Source of the DNA: Denticeps clupeoides
Taxonomy: Eukaryota; Chordata; Actinopteri; Clupeiformes; Denticipitidae
Assembly (NCBI RefSeq): GCF_900700375.1
Contig: NC_041721.1
Span: 6,153,489 to 6,217,488 of the forward strand
DNA length: 64,000 nt
Direction of reading: 5' to 3'
The position numbers and the translations under genes are program-made. The notes beneath the pieces are model-generated. The model had not been told where the DNA came from, did not search any database, and saw only the letters and a program-made list of their open reading frames with translations. Of this stretch, positions 1 through 26,334 are shown one piece after another (within the stretch, counting starts at the first letter, position 1; the number at the start of each line of letters is the position of its first letter).

Positions 1-862
1 GTACGCCATGCGTCTGAAAGCTGTGATGTTCAGAGATCAGACGTCGGAGAAGTCTGCGAGAGTTCTGGGATTGAAGGCTCCAGCCGCAGCAGAGGCGAGG
101 AGAGAGTTTGCTGCGAAGGGCAGAGCCCCTGCGCATGGTGGGGGCAACGCAGGCCTTCATTTCAGGCTTCAATTTTAGGCAGAGAGCAGGAGGCAACGCC
201 CTGTGGTAAACCACGGGGGTGTGTTTCTTTGCATATATGTGTGTGTTGGTGTGTGTGCATGTGCATGTGCATGCACTCAGGTTCGGGGTGAATCTTGCAG
301 TTTGTTGTGTGAGCAGGTCATGCATGTACTGCACTGTAGTGGTAAAGTGTGTGATTATATGTGTTCCTCTGTAAACTGCAGCTTTGTCTTTTTGGAATAT
401 CTGTGCATTTGTGTGAGTGTGTATGAGTTCGTGCAGGCATGTGCGGATGTGTGTTTTGTGGCTATGTAGGCGCTCAAGACACAACAGTAAGTGTGCTTCT
501 TGGGCCGTGCGAGTGTGTGTGTGCTGCGAGAGAGAAAAACAGATGTCAACACTGCAAGCTGATTAGTGTGTGGATGTTCACTACCGTCCTGATACTCTGC
601 AGAAATCAAAGCAAGGGGAGGAGAGGGAGGAGGGCACAGATCAAAAATAGCACAGGAACATGCACACAAGACTGCAGTAAATCTGGCAGGTTTGTTGTCT
701 GATGCTGCAAACAATAGTTATCCAGAAGTGAAGCATAAAGGATAGATAGACAGAGAGATATATGTGTTAATACATGTTATTCATAGAAAAAATATTATCT
801 GCTTTTCTGTGTGATTCAGGATGTTGGTGCCATGACCAAAATACAGTTATAAAAAAAAACAT

Positions 863-1079
863 TAAAGTGATTGTCATTGCAAAACACTGCAGCACAGGTG
901 ACACAACTAAATGTGTCCTCTGCTTTAAACCATCACCCTTGGTTGAGCAGTGGGCAGCCATGACAGGCACGTGTGTGGGGACGGTGCTTTGCTCAGTGGC
1001 ACCTTGGCGGATCGGGATTCGAACCGGCAACCTTCTGATTATGGGGCCGCTTCCTTAACTGCTAGGCCACCACTACCCC
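863..1079 (-). repeat. SINE-B, near full length
   Basis: tRNA-derived SINE. On the minus strand the tRNA-like head has GGCCTAGCAGTTAAGG (A box) and GGTTCGAATCCC (B box), then a body ending CAATGACAATCAC. Confidence 0.8.
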
Positions 1080-1453
1080 TTCAACCCTTAGCTGTTGTGC
1101 AACCCGCAGAGGTCCCACCACCCACATACATACACCACACATCTCTGCACATCTCTCTCTCTGCTGAAACCCAAGCTGCTCAGAAGGCCGTACTGGATCT
1201 ATAGGCAGGTGTCCAATATCACAAATGGCAACGCAAGTATGGAGTTCGCACTCTAAAGCTGCTCGCACTTCCTTCACGGGCAAGTGAAAAGGCACACTGC
1301 TGCCCCGCTGACATTCATGTCTGCTAGTGAGACGTCCTTCTCCAGAGCGCTTACAACCAGTAGTTACAGAGACAGTCCCCCCCCAGGAGACACTCAGTTA
1401 AGTGTCTTGCTCAGGTACAGGTTCTTGGGTATAAAGTTTACATTTTCTAATAG

Positions 1454-1574
1454 GATCTGACTATTCATTTATATATAGAGATTTTTTTGTTTTAACCCTT
1501 GTTGTATCTTGCTAAAGTAACTTGACTCCTCCATTCATAACATGAAGAGCTTCATTTCATAGGAAGTAATAGAA
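1454..1574 (+). repeat. Upstream duplicate of a tpp2 intron 3 segment (4454-4563)
   Basis: Both copies contain GATCTGACTATTCATTTATA and CATGAAGAGCTTCATTTCAT in the same order and orientation. One gap of about 10 bases and scattered mismatches separate them. Confidence 0.8.
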
Positions 1575-1676
1575 GGCACACTGCTGCCCCTGACATTCAG
1601 GCCTGCTAGTGAGACAGATGCACTGTAATGGGCAAATCCGGACATGTTTATATGAGCATCGCAGGTCTGTTGGAAA

Positions 1677-1872
1677 CTACAATGCATTTATCAGACGTCC
1701 TGCTCCAGAGTGCCTTACAATCAGTAGCTACAGGTACAGTCCCCCCTGGAGACACTCAGGGTTAAGTATCTTGCTCAGGCACACAATAGTAGTAAGTGCG
1801 GTTTGAGCCTGGGACTTTGTGGTTGTCTGGTTCGGAGGCGGGTGTCTTACCCACTAGGCTACTACCATCCTT
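1677..1872 (-). repeat. SINE-A, near full length, with a partial copy at 1329-1418
   Basis: Second tRNA-derived family, with head TAGTAGCCTAGTGGGTAA, the inner phrase CTTACTACCATTGTG and the common fish SINE tail GTCGCTCTGGATAAGGGCG. Both copies are in reverse orientation. Confidence 0.75.
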
Positions 1873-2577
1873 CAGTCTTAAATTAATGTAACTCATGCAT
1901 AACTTAAAGTGATGTGTTAGTATTGATGTTTTTACTAGTTTGCAGGTTCTTGGGTATGAAGTTAACATTTTTTTAAAAAGGTAAGGGCAATGATCAGAGT
2001 GTAATGAATCGGTTGGGATCCATTCATGAATCCATTCAGTCTTCCATTGATTCATTCTCTGAAGAGCCATGTTCATGTTGAAAAGTGCTCGGCTGCCATC
2101 TAACGGTAAACAAGTCGCAGTAGAGACAACATATATATATATATATATAATATATAAACTAAAAACATCAAACAGCAGAAATAAAAATGCTCAAATATAT
2201 CACACGAACACCAAGGCCCCTAAAACCATTGCAAAAAAAAAATCTTTATTGTTCACTTAACTTTGTGCAGCACAAAATGGCCAAGTTTCGCCCTGGAAGC
2301 GAACACGCGACCGCGCAGTAGTCACGTTAAATAATATACGCATAACATTTTACCATATACGTGAAATACGGTGTAATTCTATATGCCCCGGATTCATTAC
2401 GCTCATACTTAGCGCCGACGGGTTGGTTTGTTTTTTTTTTTTTTTTGGATCTTGGATGAAACTATGCGCTGTTCCTTTAAAGATCCTCCCCGGTTCCTCG
2501 CTCCTCCGTGTCCGCGCCGGTCCCCGCTCTCTGCCGCCGCCGTCGTCGTGTTGTTTTCATTGTCACTTTGTCAGGCC

Positions 2578-16834
<14,257 letters not shown>

Positions 16835-18232
16835 GTGCAATGCTTAAAAAAAAGGACTCACACAAACATACACCCTTTCTCCACACAACATACATGTTTC
16901 ACAAAATGCAGTAAGTCTGTAATGTTTAAAGATGAGCTCAACTCATTTCTGCAGTCAAGTGAAGACCACATGCCTTCCTTATAGTGTGTTTCATGCACGC
17001 TCCATCCTCAAACATACCTGAGAACAATGTTCGAGCGTGTGGGTTAAGACAATTCAGTAAGTCAGGTGTAAGTTAATTGCTCTAATCATTTAATTACTTT
17101 GAAGTCTGTAAAAATTCTCTTGCCCCTTCCTTTCATCTATATTTTAAGCCTGGTCTATTCTTTATCACCCATAAGGGACAGTAAGGACACGGGAGTGTGA
17201 CGTTTTGAATGGATCCCATCTGATGTTAGGAGTGCCAATTGCATCTCCCCCAGTAGAAACCACAGGGCGGGGGTGCAGTAGTGAGATTAAAATGTTCTTC
17301 TTTCGTTCATGATCATTAAAGTCTCATTTAAGACATTACATACTGTGTATACTTTCCAGGGCAATATCAATATAATTAGTTTTGATTGTTTTATGTATGT
17401 ATTGAATGCATGTTTTATATAAAAAAAAAAAATTCTTGCAAATTCGTGTTTCTTAATTTTTTTTTAATCTAAAGAAAGGAAAACATCACAAGCCTAGTTG
17501 TGTGTTTCCAACAGAGGGGTTCCAGTGCATCTGTGTTAGTTCTTGTACGCTTGTGCGTGTCTGTGTGTTGAATAGTCATGCGTACATGTATTGTAGTTTA
17601 ACTCTGTGTCTCACCTGCGTCTCATGATTTTGTCTAGTGTGCTTTGGGAGTAATGTGAAATGAGTTTTTTTTTTTTTTTTTTTAAACTTTGTTTCATGTA
17701 GTCAACATAATACAGTCTATGAGAGCAAAGCGGAAGTGTTGCCATCATGGGTAATCTCCACAGTGAGACAGTCCATGCTTTTTTTTCTTTTCTTTTTTTT
17801 TTATGGAATAAGGCACTGGTCCCCCATCCCTCCTTCTCTGTTTTTTTTTTTTTTTTTTTTTTCTGGACTTAATTTCAGGGTTCTGCTGTCTCAGCTTTGC
17901 CAATGACAGATTTTCTTCAGAAATGGCCTTAATATTCGCTCTTGGACATGGACAGTCGTCCTCTGATCTCCCTTCACGGGTCTCATATCGCACACAATGT
18001 TGGAGTCCAAGAACTCTCAGAAAATATTTATGGATGTCTTGTATTTATGACTTATAAACAATAGTTATTGCCAATATTTTAGACATTTTAATTCTGAGTA
18101 TATGTGCTGGTGTTTTATAACCATTATTCCTCAGTAATGTATGGAAAGTTCAGCCACGATATTTTGTTATTACCATAGATGTATGGAATTATTACACAGA
18201 TGCAAGAAATGTTCAAATGAAACTATTTGAAA

Positions 18233-18238
18233 AATAAA
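18233..18238 (+). terminator. Possible distal polyadenylation signal of tpp2
   Basis: AATAAA lies 1.4 kb after the tpp2 stop codon, with an ATTAAA variant at 17315-17320. No other gene lies between the stop and this site, so a long tpp2 3' UTR is the simplest reading. Which signal is used cannot be told from sequence. Confidence 0.35.
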
Positions 18239-18786
18239 ACAAAACAATCCTATGTTTGTAGTGCATCTTTATGTGCTAATATCACTTGTGTATTTGTGTT
18301 ACTTATTTTACTCAACAGTAAGCAAAAACATACATTGTTACATGATGTCAACTACAACTGCAGATTATCTGCAATATATTGTTTGATAATTGAAAAAATA
18401 CAAATAGAAAGCATACATCTTTTTCCACACAACAGGTTTTTACGTGCAATTTGTAGTGCAGATATACGGTAAGACTTCATGCATAAAAATGAGTATTTTA
18501 CTCTTGTTACCATCTTAACAGTGTAAACGAGCAGTTCAATATTAAATTAATGTAATTAAATTCAAATGTGTAATATTGGGACCCGGTCCCATACTTCTAA
18601 CCACCAAGAGCTTCTTGGCCTGAAAACATTTGCCCCCTGATCAACAGTGTATAAAAAAAAAAAAAACACAATACTGACCCAACAATGTTAACTAGAACTA
18701 TTCACCATGAAAGGCCAGATTTTGTATAGTTTTGCAGTCGTCTTTCGATTCCTGCTGACAACCTTCTGTCACTTGACACTTAATTT

Positions 18787-21700
18787 TCAGTCCTTTGACT
18801 TAAACACCACGTTGTCAGTTTTGGCAGTAGCCATGTAAATCTTCACCTCGTTCCTCTCAGCGAGGAGCGTTGTATGGAAGGTTTCTTGGAAGTTTTGTAA
18901 AAACTCTACGTCTGTCTCGAGGTGGATCTTGTTCGCCCATATCAGGGTGGTGCCAGGCTGGCAGAAGTGCCTCATGGTGAATAAGAGTTCTTTCAAGTAG
19001 TCGTGGTGATACACTACGTCAGCCGCCAAAATATAATTATAATGATGCTGGGAGCGGGGAAATGTCTTTTCCAGCTCATACCCCCAAAACAGAGCTTCCA
19101 CTCGAGGAGGGTGTTGGCAGTGTCCCCTGGTGTTCTGTGACAGGTTGAATCTCAGATTGTCCAGGATTTCTGGAAGATCTGTGGCTGTGACCTGTGCACC
19201 TACAGGGCAAACCTGCTCCTTAATAACACACAGATTCCACAAACCATCAAACCATGGGACGTGTTATTCATACTTACCTAATAAAGTGGCCACAACTGAC
19301 AGAAGGCCAGTCCCTGCTCCAAGCTCAAGAGTTACCTTGTCGAGAAGATCAACCTGCTGTCTACCTTCTGGTGACTCCAAGTACCCAGACAGTGCAATTG
19401 ACTATGAAAATTGACAGGCACAATTCATCCTTTGCTCACAGCAATATTGAAATGTAAATATGTAGCATGTTGCAAGACGTGAACCTGGCAACGCGCATTC
19501 TTTTATAACAATTGTGAGAAATGGCAGTCAGATTACAGTACGCTATTTTTAACCTGATCCCACGTTAATGTGAATGTTGCTGGGATATTGAAAATGCCTT
19601 CCACATGACATCCAAGTAACCTCTAAGCTTCTCACATCCCTGCCAAAGCACAGAACTCACCGCTGGCCAGATCATGGCCCCATAAGAATCCGGTGATTCA
19701 TAAATGCAGATTTCATGACCCACAAAGTTATATCTCTCTCTGCCAGGGCTCTGCCTGGGTTCCCAAGCACTCCGGGATTCGAAATCTTCCTTTGTGCTTT
19801 CATTCCCATCTGAAAATGATGACGTACTTTTTCAAAAATATTCAATATTCACCATGCAGAATAATTTGAATACTTTACTGAATAAGGAATGTTCACCTCC
19901 TTCAGTAGTCTGTAGCTCTTCGTGCTCTTCTTCCATCTCCATTTCCTCCTCATTATCATCCTCTTCATCCTCCTTATTCTCTATGGCAAATTCCTCCTCT
20001 TCAGTGTTGTGATCTGCTTTGCTTTTAAATTCATGTTCACTGCCTTGTTCGTTTGACTCCTCCTCCTCCTCCCCAAACTCTTCCTGATCCGTTATTTGCT
20101 CATCTTCAGAACCCCAAGCCGTAGCCATGTAAATTTTCACCTCGTCCCTTTCAGCCAGGATTTTTGTATGAAATGACTTTTTGAAGGACTCCTCGAAGTC
20201 CAGGTCTGTTTTAAAGCGGAACTTGTTCGCCCAAATCAGGCTGGTGCCAGGCTGGCAGAAGTGTTTCATCGTGAACAGTAGTTCCTTTAAGTAGTCGTGA
20301 TGGTAGACCACGTCGGAAGCCAAAATGTAGTCATAGCGGTGTAAGGACCGAGGGAAGCTGTCTTCCAGGTCATAGCCCCAGAACAGAGAGGTCACCTGAG
20401 GAGGGTGTCTGCATCGTCCCCGGGTGTTCCGAGACAGGTTACACCTCAGATTCCCCAGGATGTCTGGAAGGTCTGTGGCTGTTACCTGAGCGCCTGCAAA
20501 CCGACGGCAGTGTTTAAAACGTATTAAACTACCCCTCACCCTCGAAAAAGTGACCGCCTGACGCTTACCGAGCAAAGCAGCGACAATCGACAACAATCCC
20601 GGCCCTGCTCCAAGCTCAAGAGCTGATTTGTCGAGAAGTTGAACCTGCTGGCGACCCGCTGGCGAGTCTAAGAATCCACTAAGAGTCACAGCCTGTGGAT
20701 TTAAAGGTTTGTCTAAATTTGGACCTTTCACTCTTTCGTTGGCCCACTCTAGCACTCGCAATTCTTTTAATGTCCTTATTAATATTGTATTTTTTTTTTC
20801 TGTAATATCTGTTATGCAGGAAGATACTCACTGCCGGCCAAATCATTGCACCAAAGCTGTCCAGGGATTCACATATCTTGATTTCTTCACCAGCAAAGTA
20901 ATACATTTCCTTGTTTTCCCTGTAGTACACAGTGGGTTCCCAGGATCGCTTGCAAGCCTCTTCCTGTCCCGTCTTTTCATCGGTTTTATCTGAAGGGGGA
21001 AAGGCCGGCGTTTTGGTTTCCCTTGAAAACGTAAGCATGCAGCATTGACGAAACGTGTACCTGGAACTCTGTCACCATCACTGTTATCATCCTCAGTCCC
21101 ATTTTCACGTTTGCTCTCACTCTCACGGCCTTCATCCGGTAAGTCTTCCGTCACGTTCACTTCGTGTTCTGTCGCCATGTTTCGTTGTGCGTGGAACATC
21201 CCGCCCTTCATCTCAGCCTCCTCGCGAGCGCTTTGCTCACCGTTCGTTTCTCCTTCCCTCTCGTCTTCGCCCAACTCCTCTCCCACTTCTTCTTCCCCCG
21301 CCTCTTCGATCTGAGTGGCGCGATCAGTTTCAGTCACTTCCTCATGAGCTGAGGCCATGTAGATCTTTACCTCTTCACCCTCAGCCAGCACTGTGGTGTG
21401 GAAAGACTTTCTGAAGCTTTCTGTGAAAGTCAAGTCAGATGGGAAGCGGACCTTGTTGGCCCAAATAAGGGAGGTGCCCGGACGGCAGAAATGGCGCATG
21501 CTGACCAGCAGCTCGTTCAAGTAGTCGTGATGATAGACCACATCTGCAGCCAATATGTAGTCATAGTGGTAAACAGTGGAAGGAAAGGCTTCCTCCAGGT
21601 CATGTCCCCAGGACAGCGGCGCCACCTGGGGTGTATATTTGCAACGTCCCCTAGTGTTCCTCGACAAGTTGCACCTGAGATTTGCGAGGATATCTGGTAG

Positions 21701-22554
21701 ATCTGTAGCAGTCACCCATGCACCTAGGGGACAATGTATTAATAATAAATTATATCCATCAATGAAAATACAAAATGATCCTTTTTAATGTAAATGTGCT
21801 CACCCATCAGGCTGGCCACAATCGACACTAAGCCAGTTCCAGCTCCAATCTCCAGAACAGCTTTATCCACCAGATTAACGGTCTGTTGGTTGGTTTCCAG
21901 ATAGCTGCACAAAGCCAGCGCCTACATGCATTCAAAAAGCACGAACAGGACATCGTTCATATCCATTTCTCCATCATTTCATCTGTTACACAAGGTTGAA
22001 CGCTGCAATGAAAACGGAATCAGGCTGTAAATCAGGCTGCACCAGTTTTTCACGCAATGGCTTAAACAGTGAAACGTTGTGTAAGACACGTTGAAAGAAG
22101 GAGAAAGGTGGACCTGGCCAGCCACTAGAGGGTGTCCCCTTACACAGAGTGTAGCAATCTATGGACACAAATACAAAATGCATGCTGATATTATGACATT
22201 TAAACAATTGCTGAATTTTCCTGGTAATTACAAGCCATTATGATTAATAACACTACTGTGTTTGGCATCATGAAAATGTTGGCCAGAGTCAAGAACTTTC
22301 ATCAGATTGATTTCAGGACCAAGTACATGATCCATGATGTTGCTTGAATGTATGAGAGCTCCTCTAATATTATTTTCTGCTATGAGGGACATTCTCACCG
22401 CAGGCCATATGACAGCTCCATAAGAGTCAAGGGATTCCCTGATGATTATTTCATAACCGGCAAAAACGTATTCCTCCTTCCCTGGTCTGGAGGAGACGTG
22501 GGGCTTCCAAGCTTTCAGATGCACTGGAGTCACATCCGCATCTGTCTCAGTCAT
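18787..22554 (-). CDS. METTL21C-type protein-lysine methyltransferase with three tandem domains
   Basis: Seven-beta-strand SAM-dependent methyltransferase of the METTL21 family; mammalian METTL21C methylates lysines on chaperones and other proteins in muscle. Coding exons in transcript order: 22399-22554 (exon reaches 22556), 21804-21921, 21061-21723, 20832-20989, 20569-20692, 19897-20493, 19661-19809, 19278-19401, 18787-19199. Every junction is GT-AG and phase-consistent, giving 833 aa. Units span about residues 1-217, 313-532 and 606-833, joined by acidic Glu-rich linkers. Each unit has the family SAM motif (LEIGAGTGL, LELGAGPGL, LELGAGTGL) and the DVVY catalytic motif (Asp at about 152, 467 and 757). 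The introns joining the units are only 71 and 87 nt, leaving no room for separate promoters, and the second and third units lack their own start context. The WANKFRF and DVVYHH stretches point to METTL21C rather than METTL21E. Three separate genes is the alternative but fits poorly. Confidence 0.85.
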
Positions 22555-22819
22555 ATCTGAAAAGGTCAGAGATGAAATCAACTAAACCGTACATCTGGAC
22601 AACTTGGACATGCATGTCTGGTGCAATCGTGTAAATTTAATTCCTTAAATTATAATTCTGCTCACACCGCACATTTCAATAAATCAGTGATGCTTCATTG
22701 TTATCCTCTTGTTGGGGGATAGAAGACATGTATTTGTTTTGTTGTCAAAAAAATTGGAATGGCCCACACAGCATGTCCCTTTGGTTTATAGATGCAAATT
22801 TAAAAAGCATTGCACTCAC

Positions 22820-22960
22820 CTGCGGTGATCTCTGCAGACACGTGTTAGTTTGATGTGTTCGGTCAGTTGCTTACTTGGTTGGCTAGGGTCGGCTCACACT
22901 GCATCCCGAGGTTTCTCTGGGATGGGGCTGTGGTGAGGCAACATCCTGTAGGACCCTCCC
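22820..22960 (-). other. Probable 5' non-coding first exon of the triple-domain METTL21C gene
   Basis: On the minus strand a good donor (CACCGCAG then GTGAGT) ends at 22820, and the next acceptor is that of the first coding exon at 22556. ATG-led frames in this exon reach a stop before the donor or splice out of phase, so translation most likely begins at 22554. The upper limit of the exon is approximate. Confidence 0.5.
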
Positions 22961-22983
22961 AGCATCGCGAAATCAGACATTGA

Positions 22984-22993
22984 CTATTTTTAG
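22984..22993. promoter_or_regulatory. MEF2 box upstream of the METTL21C gene
   Basis: CTATTTTTAG is a perfect match to the MEF2 consensus YTAWWWWTAR. It lies just upstream of the predicted first exon and is followed by a CCAAT motif. MEF2 drives skeletal and cardiac muscle genes, which fits the muscle expression known for METTL21C and METTL21E in mammals. Occupancy is inferred. Confidence 0.5.
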
Positions 22994-23049
22994 CCAATGA
23001 GCTATGAAACATGCGTACGCCTGCATGCATTAGCAGGGATGGGGGGGCG

Positions 23050-25089
23050 GACTGAGTAATGTCTGGGAAGAGACCCTCGTCCTAGAATAGGTGATATATG
23101 GGATGTTTATGGCAAGTAATCCGTGAAATACTGTAGGGAGTTGGCACGTTGTTAGCATTGGCAGCTCATCCTCTGTGGATTAGTCTTGCAATTGACTAGT
23201 TTTGTTGTTTACTTCCCGCCCGAAGCTTTTGCACCACAAGAACTGTGCTACGTTTTGCATGATAAACAGGTCTTTGCAGTGCTCGTGTTTGGCTTAGGGA
23301 CCCTAGTAGGGGAATTTTACTCCCTCACTCGTGCGGTGTTGCGTCTTTATTGCAAAGCTTTCATTCTTTCTGGAAATGAAATATCCAGATGGTTGATCGC
23401 TTCTGCAGAAAATCCACCTAATATAACTGGGCCAGGCCTCCCCAGACTTTGAGACTGTGAGGTCAAGCCTATGTTGGTTTGGCAACCTTGATACCGTGCC
23501 AACACCTCCTCTCCGGTTTCCCCCTCATCAACAAGTAAACTTCATCCAACTTCACCTCAGGAGAAGGCGCTGTGGAATGCTGCTGCCCTACAAGGCCTGG
23601 GCTGATGTCAGCCACCATTGTTTTTTATTCTTAGCCTGCATTTGAGATACTTATTTTCATCCACGCGTTGACGTGTTACCACGGCATCAACACACCCTGT
23701 TGTTTACGTGCATCTGAGAGACAGAGAATCTGCCCTTTATGAAAGGTTGTGATTATAATATCAGGTTGACTAGCCTCGCTTGCCACCTCAAGACCACTTT
23801 CCATACGTACGTGACACTGCAGATGTGGCATGCAGGCAAAACGGTCCCGTCGCTGACATACATGTGGCCGTCTGAAATGCAAATGCTATTTTTTCCTGTT
23901 GCTGCTAATGCAGCTTAAGTATGTTACATGGAATGTCTGCCTTTGAGCTACTGTTGAATGAGGAGTTCACAATTTCCTGCTTTTTTGATATGATTGTTAG
24001 CAATGTACAGAAGAGAAATTCAATTTAAGGTCAAAATGATTGATCTGCTTGGAAATTAGTGATATGACTCAGTTCGTCCTTTGTCTATATTGTCACCACT
24101 GCTGATACAGAATGCAGTAAACTATTCATTTACAGGGTATTAATCATTTGTATTGTACAACTCAAATTTCTTAATGTAGGTTTTGCTCACATGTGCCATC
24201 ACTGGCTCAATGATCACTTTACACATTGGGAGATTGTTGGGAATTGTCATTTAGTAAAATCTTTATTCATTTCTTAGCTCACATTGCATCATGTGTGCAA
24301 CTGTGTCATATAATACATCAAAACCCAGCAACTGTGATTTAATCTCTCAGAAGATCGTCTTACTTAGATGGAATAATTGCCTTCTTAAAAGAAGTACAGA
24401 GGACAAGACATTAGGCAACATTTGACTATTGCAACAGATTGGACAAGATTCATAAGGAATAAATTAGATTTAGATGTGCTCATTTACTAACCCTAAATAG
24501 CACAGAGCAAATTGATGCCCATTAAAATGTAAGAAGATAACATGTCCTGTATCCAAGATTTTCAAGCTAAACTCAAAATAGCCCCAGCCCTTATTTAGAT
24601 AAAAGGAAAGTCTCGTTTAGTAGGTTTTTAAAAGAATAAATGCATGATTTACTCTGCACTGTGCAGTACCTCCAAATGTGGACAGATGCACTATTCCGCA
24701 TCTTGGACTTTTCCACCACTACACCTGTTGGACTTTTTTCATCACCAACCCTGCACTGACGCCAACTGCAGGCTTCCTCTACCCTGGAAGGGGGTCCCTC
24801 TCTGTATCACTCCTTCCCAAGGTTTCTTCCTTTCTTTTTTCTCTCTCCTAGAGTTTTTTAGTGGAGGTTTTCTTGTGTGCAGAAGGGTCAAATGTGGGCC
24901 GTGTCAACTGTAGGGTCCATCAAAGCCCATTGAGGCATACTGTATGTGATTATGGGCTATATAAGAAATAAATGTTGATTATGGTGATGTTGGAAATTCA
25001 GAGACTGGCATTTTTATTTTAAAAGCTGCCATCCCTTTTTCATAGGTATACATACACAGACATTTAGCACCAACAGCATCCCAGACTGT
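23050..25089. other. Intergenic DNA between the two METTL21 genes
   Basis: No coding exon or RNA gene seen on either strand. The only recognisable content is an interspersed repeat at about 24655-24975. Confidence 0.6.
24655..24975 (+). repeat. Fish interspersed repeat, possibly a LINE 3' tail
   Basis: The block containing CCCTCTCTGTATCACTCC and CCCAAGGTTTCTTCC, ending in GGGCTATATAAGAAATAAATG, is one I recall as widespread in teleost genomes. The A-rich end suggests the 3' end of a non-LTR element, but no reverse transcriptase is present here. Confidence 0.45.
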
Positions 25090-26334
25090 TCAGGCAGCAG
25101 CCCCAAAGCTGAGCTGTGAGATGGGCCGTTTCTTGGTGGCTCGATAAAGCTTTATGCAGAGGCTGGGCAAGTCATAAAGTTCCTCTAAGTGAAAGCGAGC
25201 TTCAAACCTCTCCACGAAACTGTTCTCAGGGGCCAGTCTGAAGCGCATGGCCCACAAGATCACCGTTCCCTCCTGGCAAAGGTGCTCAAACGTGTCCATC
25301 AGCTCATTCAGGTAAGGGTGGCCATAGACCACATCGGCAGCCATGATGTAGTCAAAGTGGCAAGACACACGGGGGAAGCGCTCCTCCAGCTCCTGGCCCC
25401 AGGTGAGCTCGGTCACTCTTGGCACATGCCGACAGCGTCCCCTTGTGTTGCGACTGACGTTGTACTGCAAGTTGCTGAGCACGTCTGGTAGGTCAGTAGA
25501 TGTTACCACAGCACCTACACAAAAAACACCGGCAGGGTGCAGTAGTCATGGCTCAACTTTCCTTGAGAATAATTGAACTGTGCAGTGTTACACAGCGTAC
25601 TTTTAATTTACTTTTAAACGAGCATAACTGTACTGTGTAATTAGACGAACAGCGTTAATAAAGAAAACACACCATTAAATGAACTATGGAACATTTTTAA
25701 CAGACTAATATCCCACCTAATAGGCTGGTCACTATGGTTACAAGACCGGTTCCAGCACCGATTTCAATGACGTTCTTGTCCAGCAGGTTGTATTCATCAT
25801 GGTGAGTGTCAAGGAAGTAACACAACACTAATGCCTGTCAACATATAAAATGGAAACATGAACTATGTACAGCCGCAGGACTCTGAGCAGGCCTATAATG
25901 TGATTTTAACATATTTTAGGGTCATTTTGAAACATCCTTGTTTTCTTTGAATAAGACTAAACAAATTGACATTGTGTGGTTGGACCCACATTTGCTGATG
26001 CGCCAGATAATCAGTTTTGTCTGAAGCCTACATTTAATTTTCAAACGTTTCCAGCTGTACTAACATGATAAGAACATAACTAAAGAACCAATGGACATCA
26101 GCAAACGCAGGATTCCCGACGTTTCATTCATGAACAGCCATTTCCAGCTACCACTGAGATGGGACACACACAGATGGCCACAGGACGGCTCCGTAGATGT
26201 CTGTAGACTCTTTGATTCGAATCCCTACGTCGGCAAAGTTGTATCCCTCCCACACCTCCGTGGTGATGAGCGATGGGCTGAACCGCCTCGACATTATGGC
26301 CTTCGCCAGGACTTCATCTCCCGCACCAGCTGCG
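25090..26334 (-). CDS. mettl21e: METTL21E-like methyltransferase, first exon not found
   Basis: Single-domain SAM-dependent methyltransferase of the METTL21 family, by similarity to the muscle-expressed mouse METTL21E (a pseudogene in human). Visible exons in transcript order: 26172-26334, 25717-25834, 25090-25514, joined in frame by GT-AG introns and ending at a TGA. The SAM-binding motif IEIGAGTGL and the ADVVY motif are intact. The stretches IMSRRFSPS, KESTDIYGAV and PSLCIKLY match what I recall of METTL21E better than METTL21C. An ATG at 26294 would give 221 aa, but homology continues upstream of it to the acceptor at 26334, so a further 5' exon ending in phase 2 probably exists. Same strand as the triple-domain gene. 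Confidence 0.82.

Larger units (their letters stand above)
1..2577. other. Upstream intergenic DNA of tpp2, repeat-rich
   Basis: No gene is supported here. The first 176 bases are open in two forward frames and could be the tail of an exon from a gene to the left, but I recognise nothing in the translation. The stretch from about 220 to 530 is TG-rich low-complexity DNA. It is followed by a SINE-B copy (863-1079), two imperfect copies of a roughly 300-bp block (from 1287 and from 1572) carrying SINE-A pieces, and an AT microsatellite near 2132-2148. The last 150 bases before tpp2 are GC-rich and look like its promoter and 5' UTR. Confidence 0.6.

Noticed and set aside
203-714. Cys-rich open frames at the left edge on both strands
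   Set aside because: They come from TG/CA-rich low-complexity DNA, which reads as Cys/Val or Thr/His runs in any frame.
2428-2577. Upstream in-frame extension of tpp2 beginning at 2428
   Set aside because: It begins with a poly-Phe run from a T tract, is not conserved, and the ATG at 2578 places the catalytic residues at exactly the human numbers.
18787-22600. Three separate METTL21 genes in tandem
   Set aside because: The introns between units are 71 and 87 nt with matching phases, the linkers are open, and units two and three have no usable start codon ahead of their domain.
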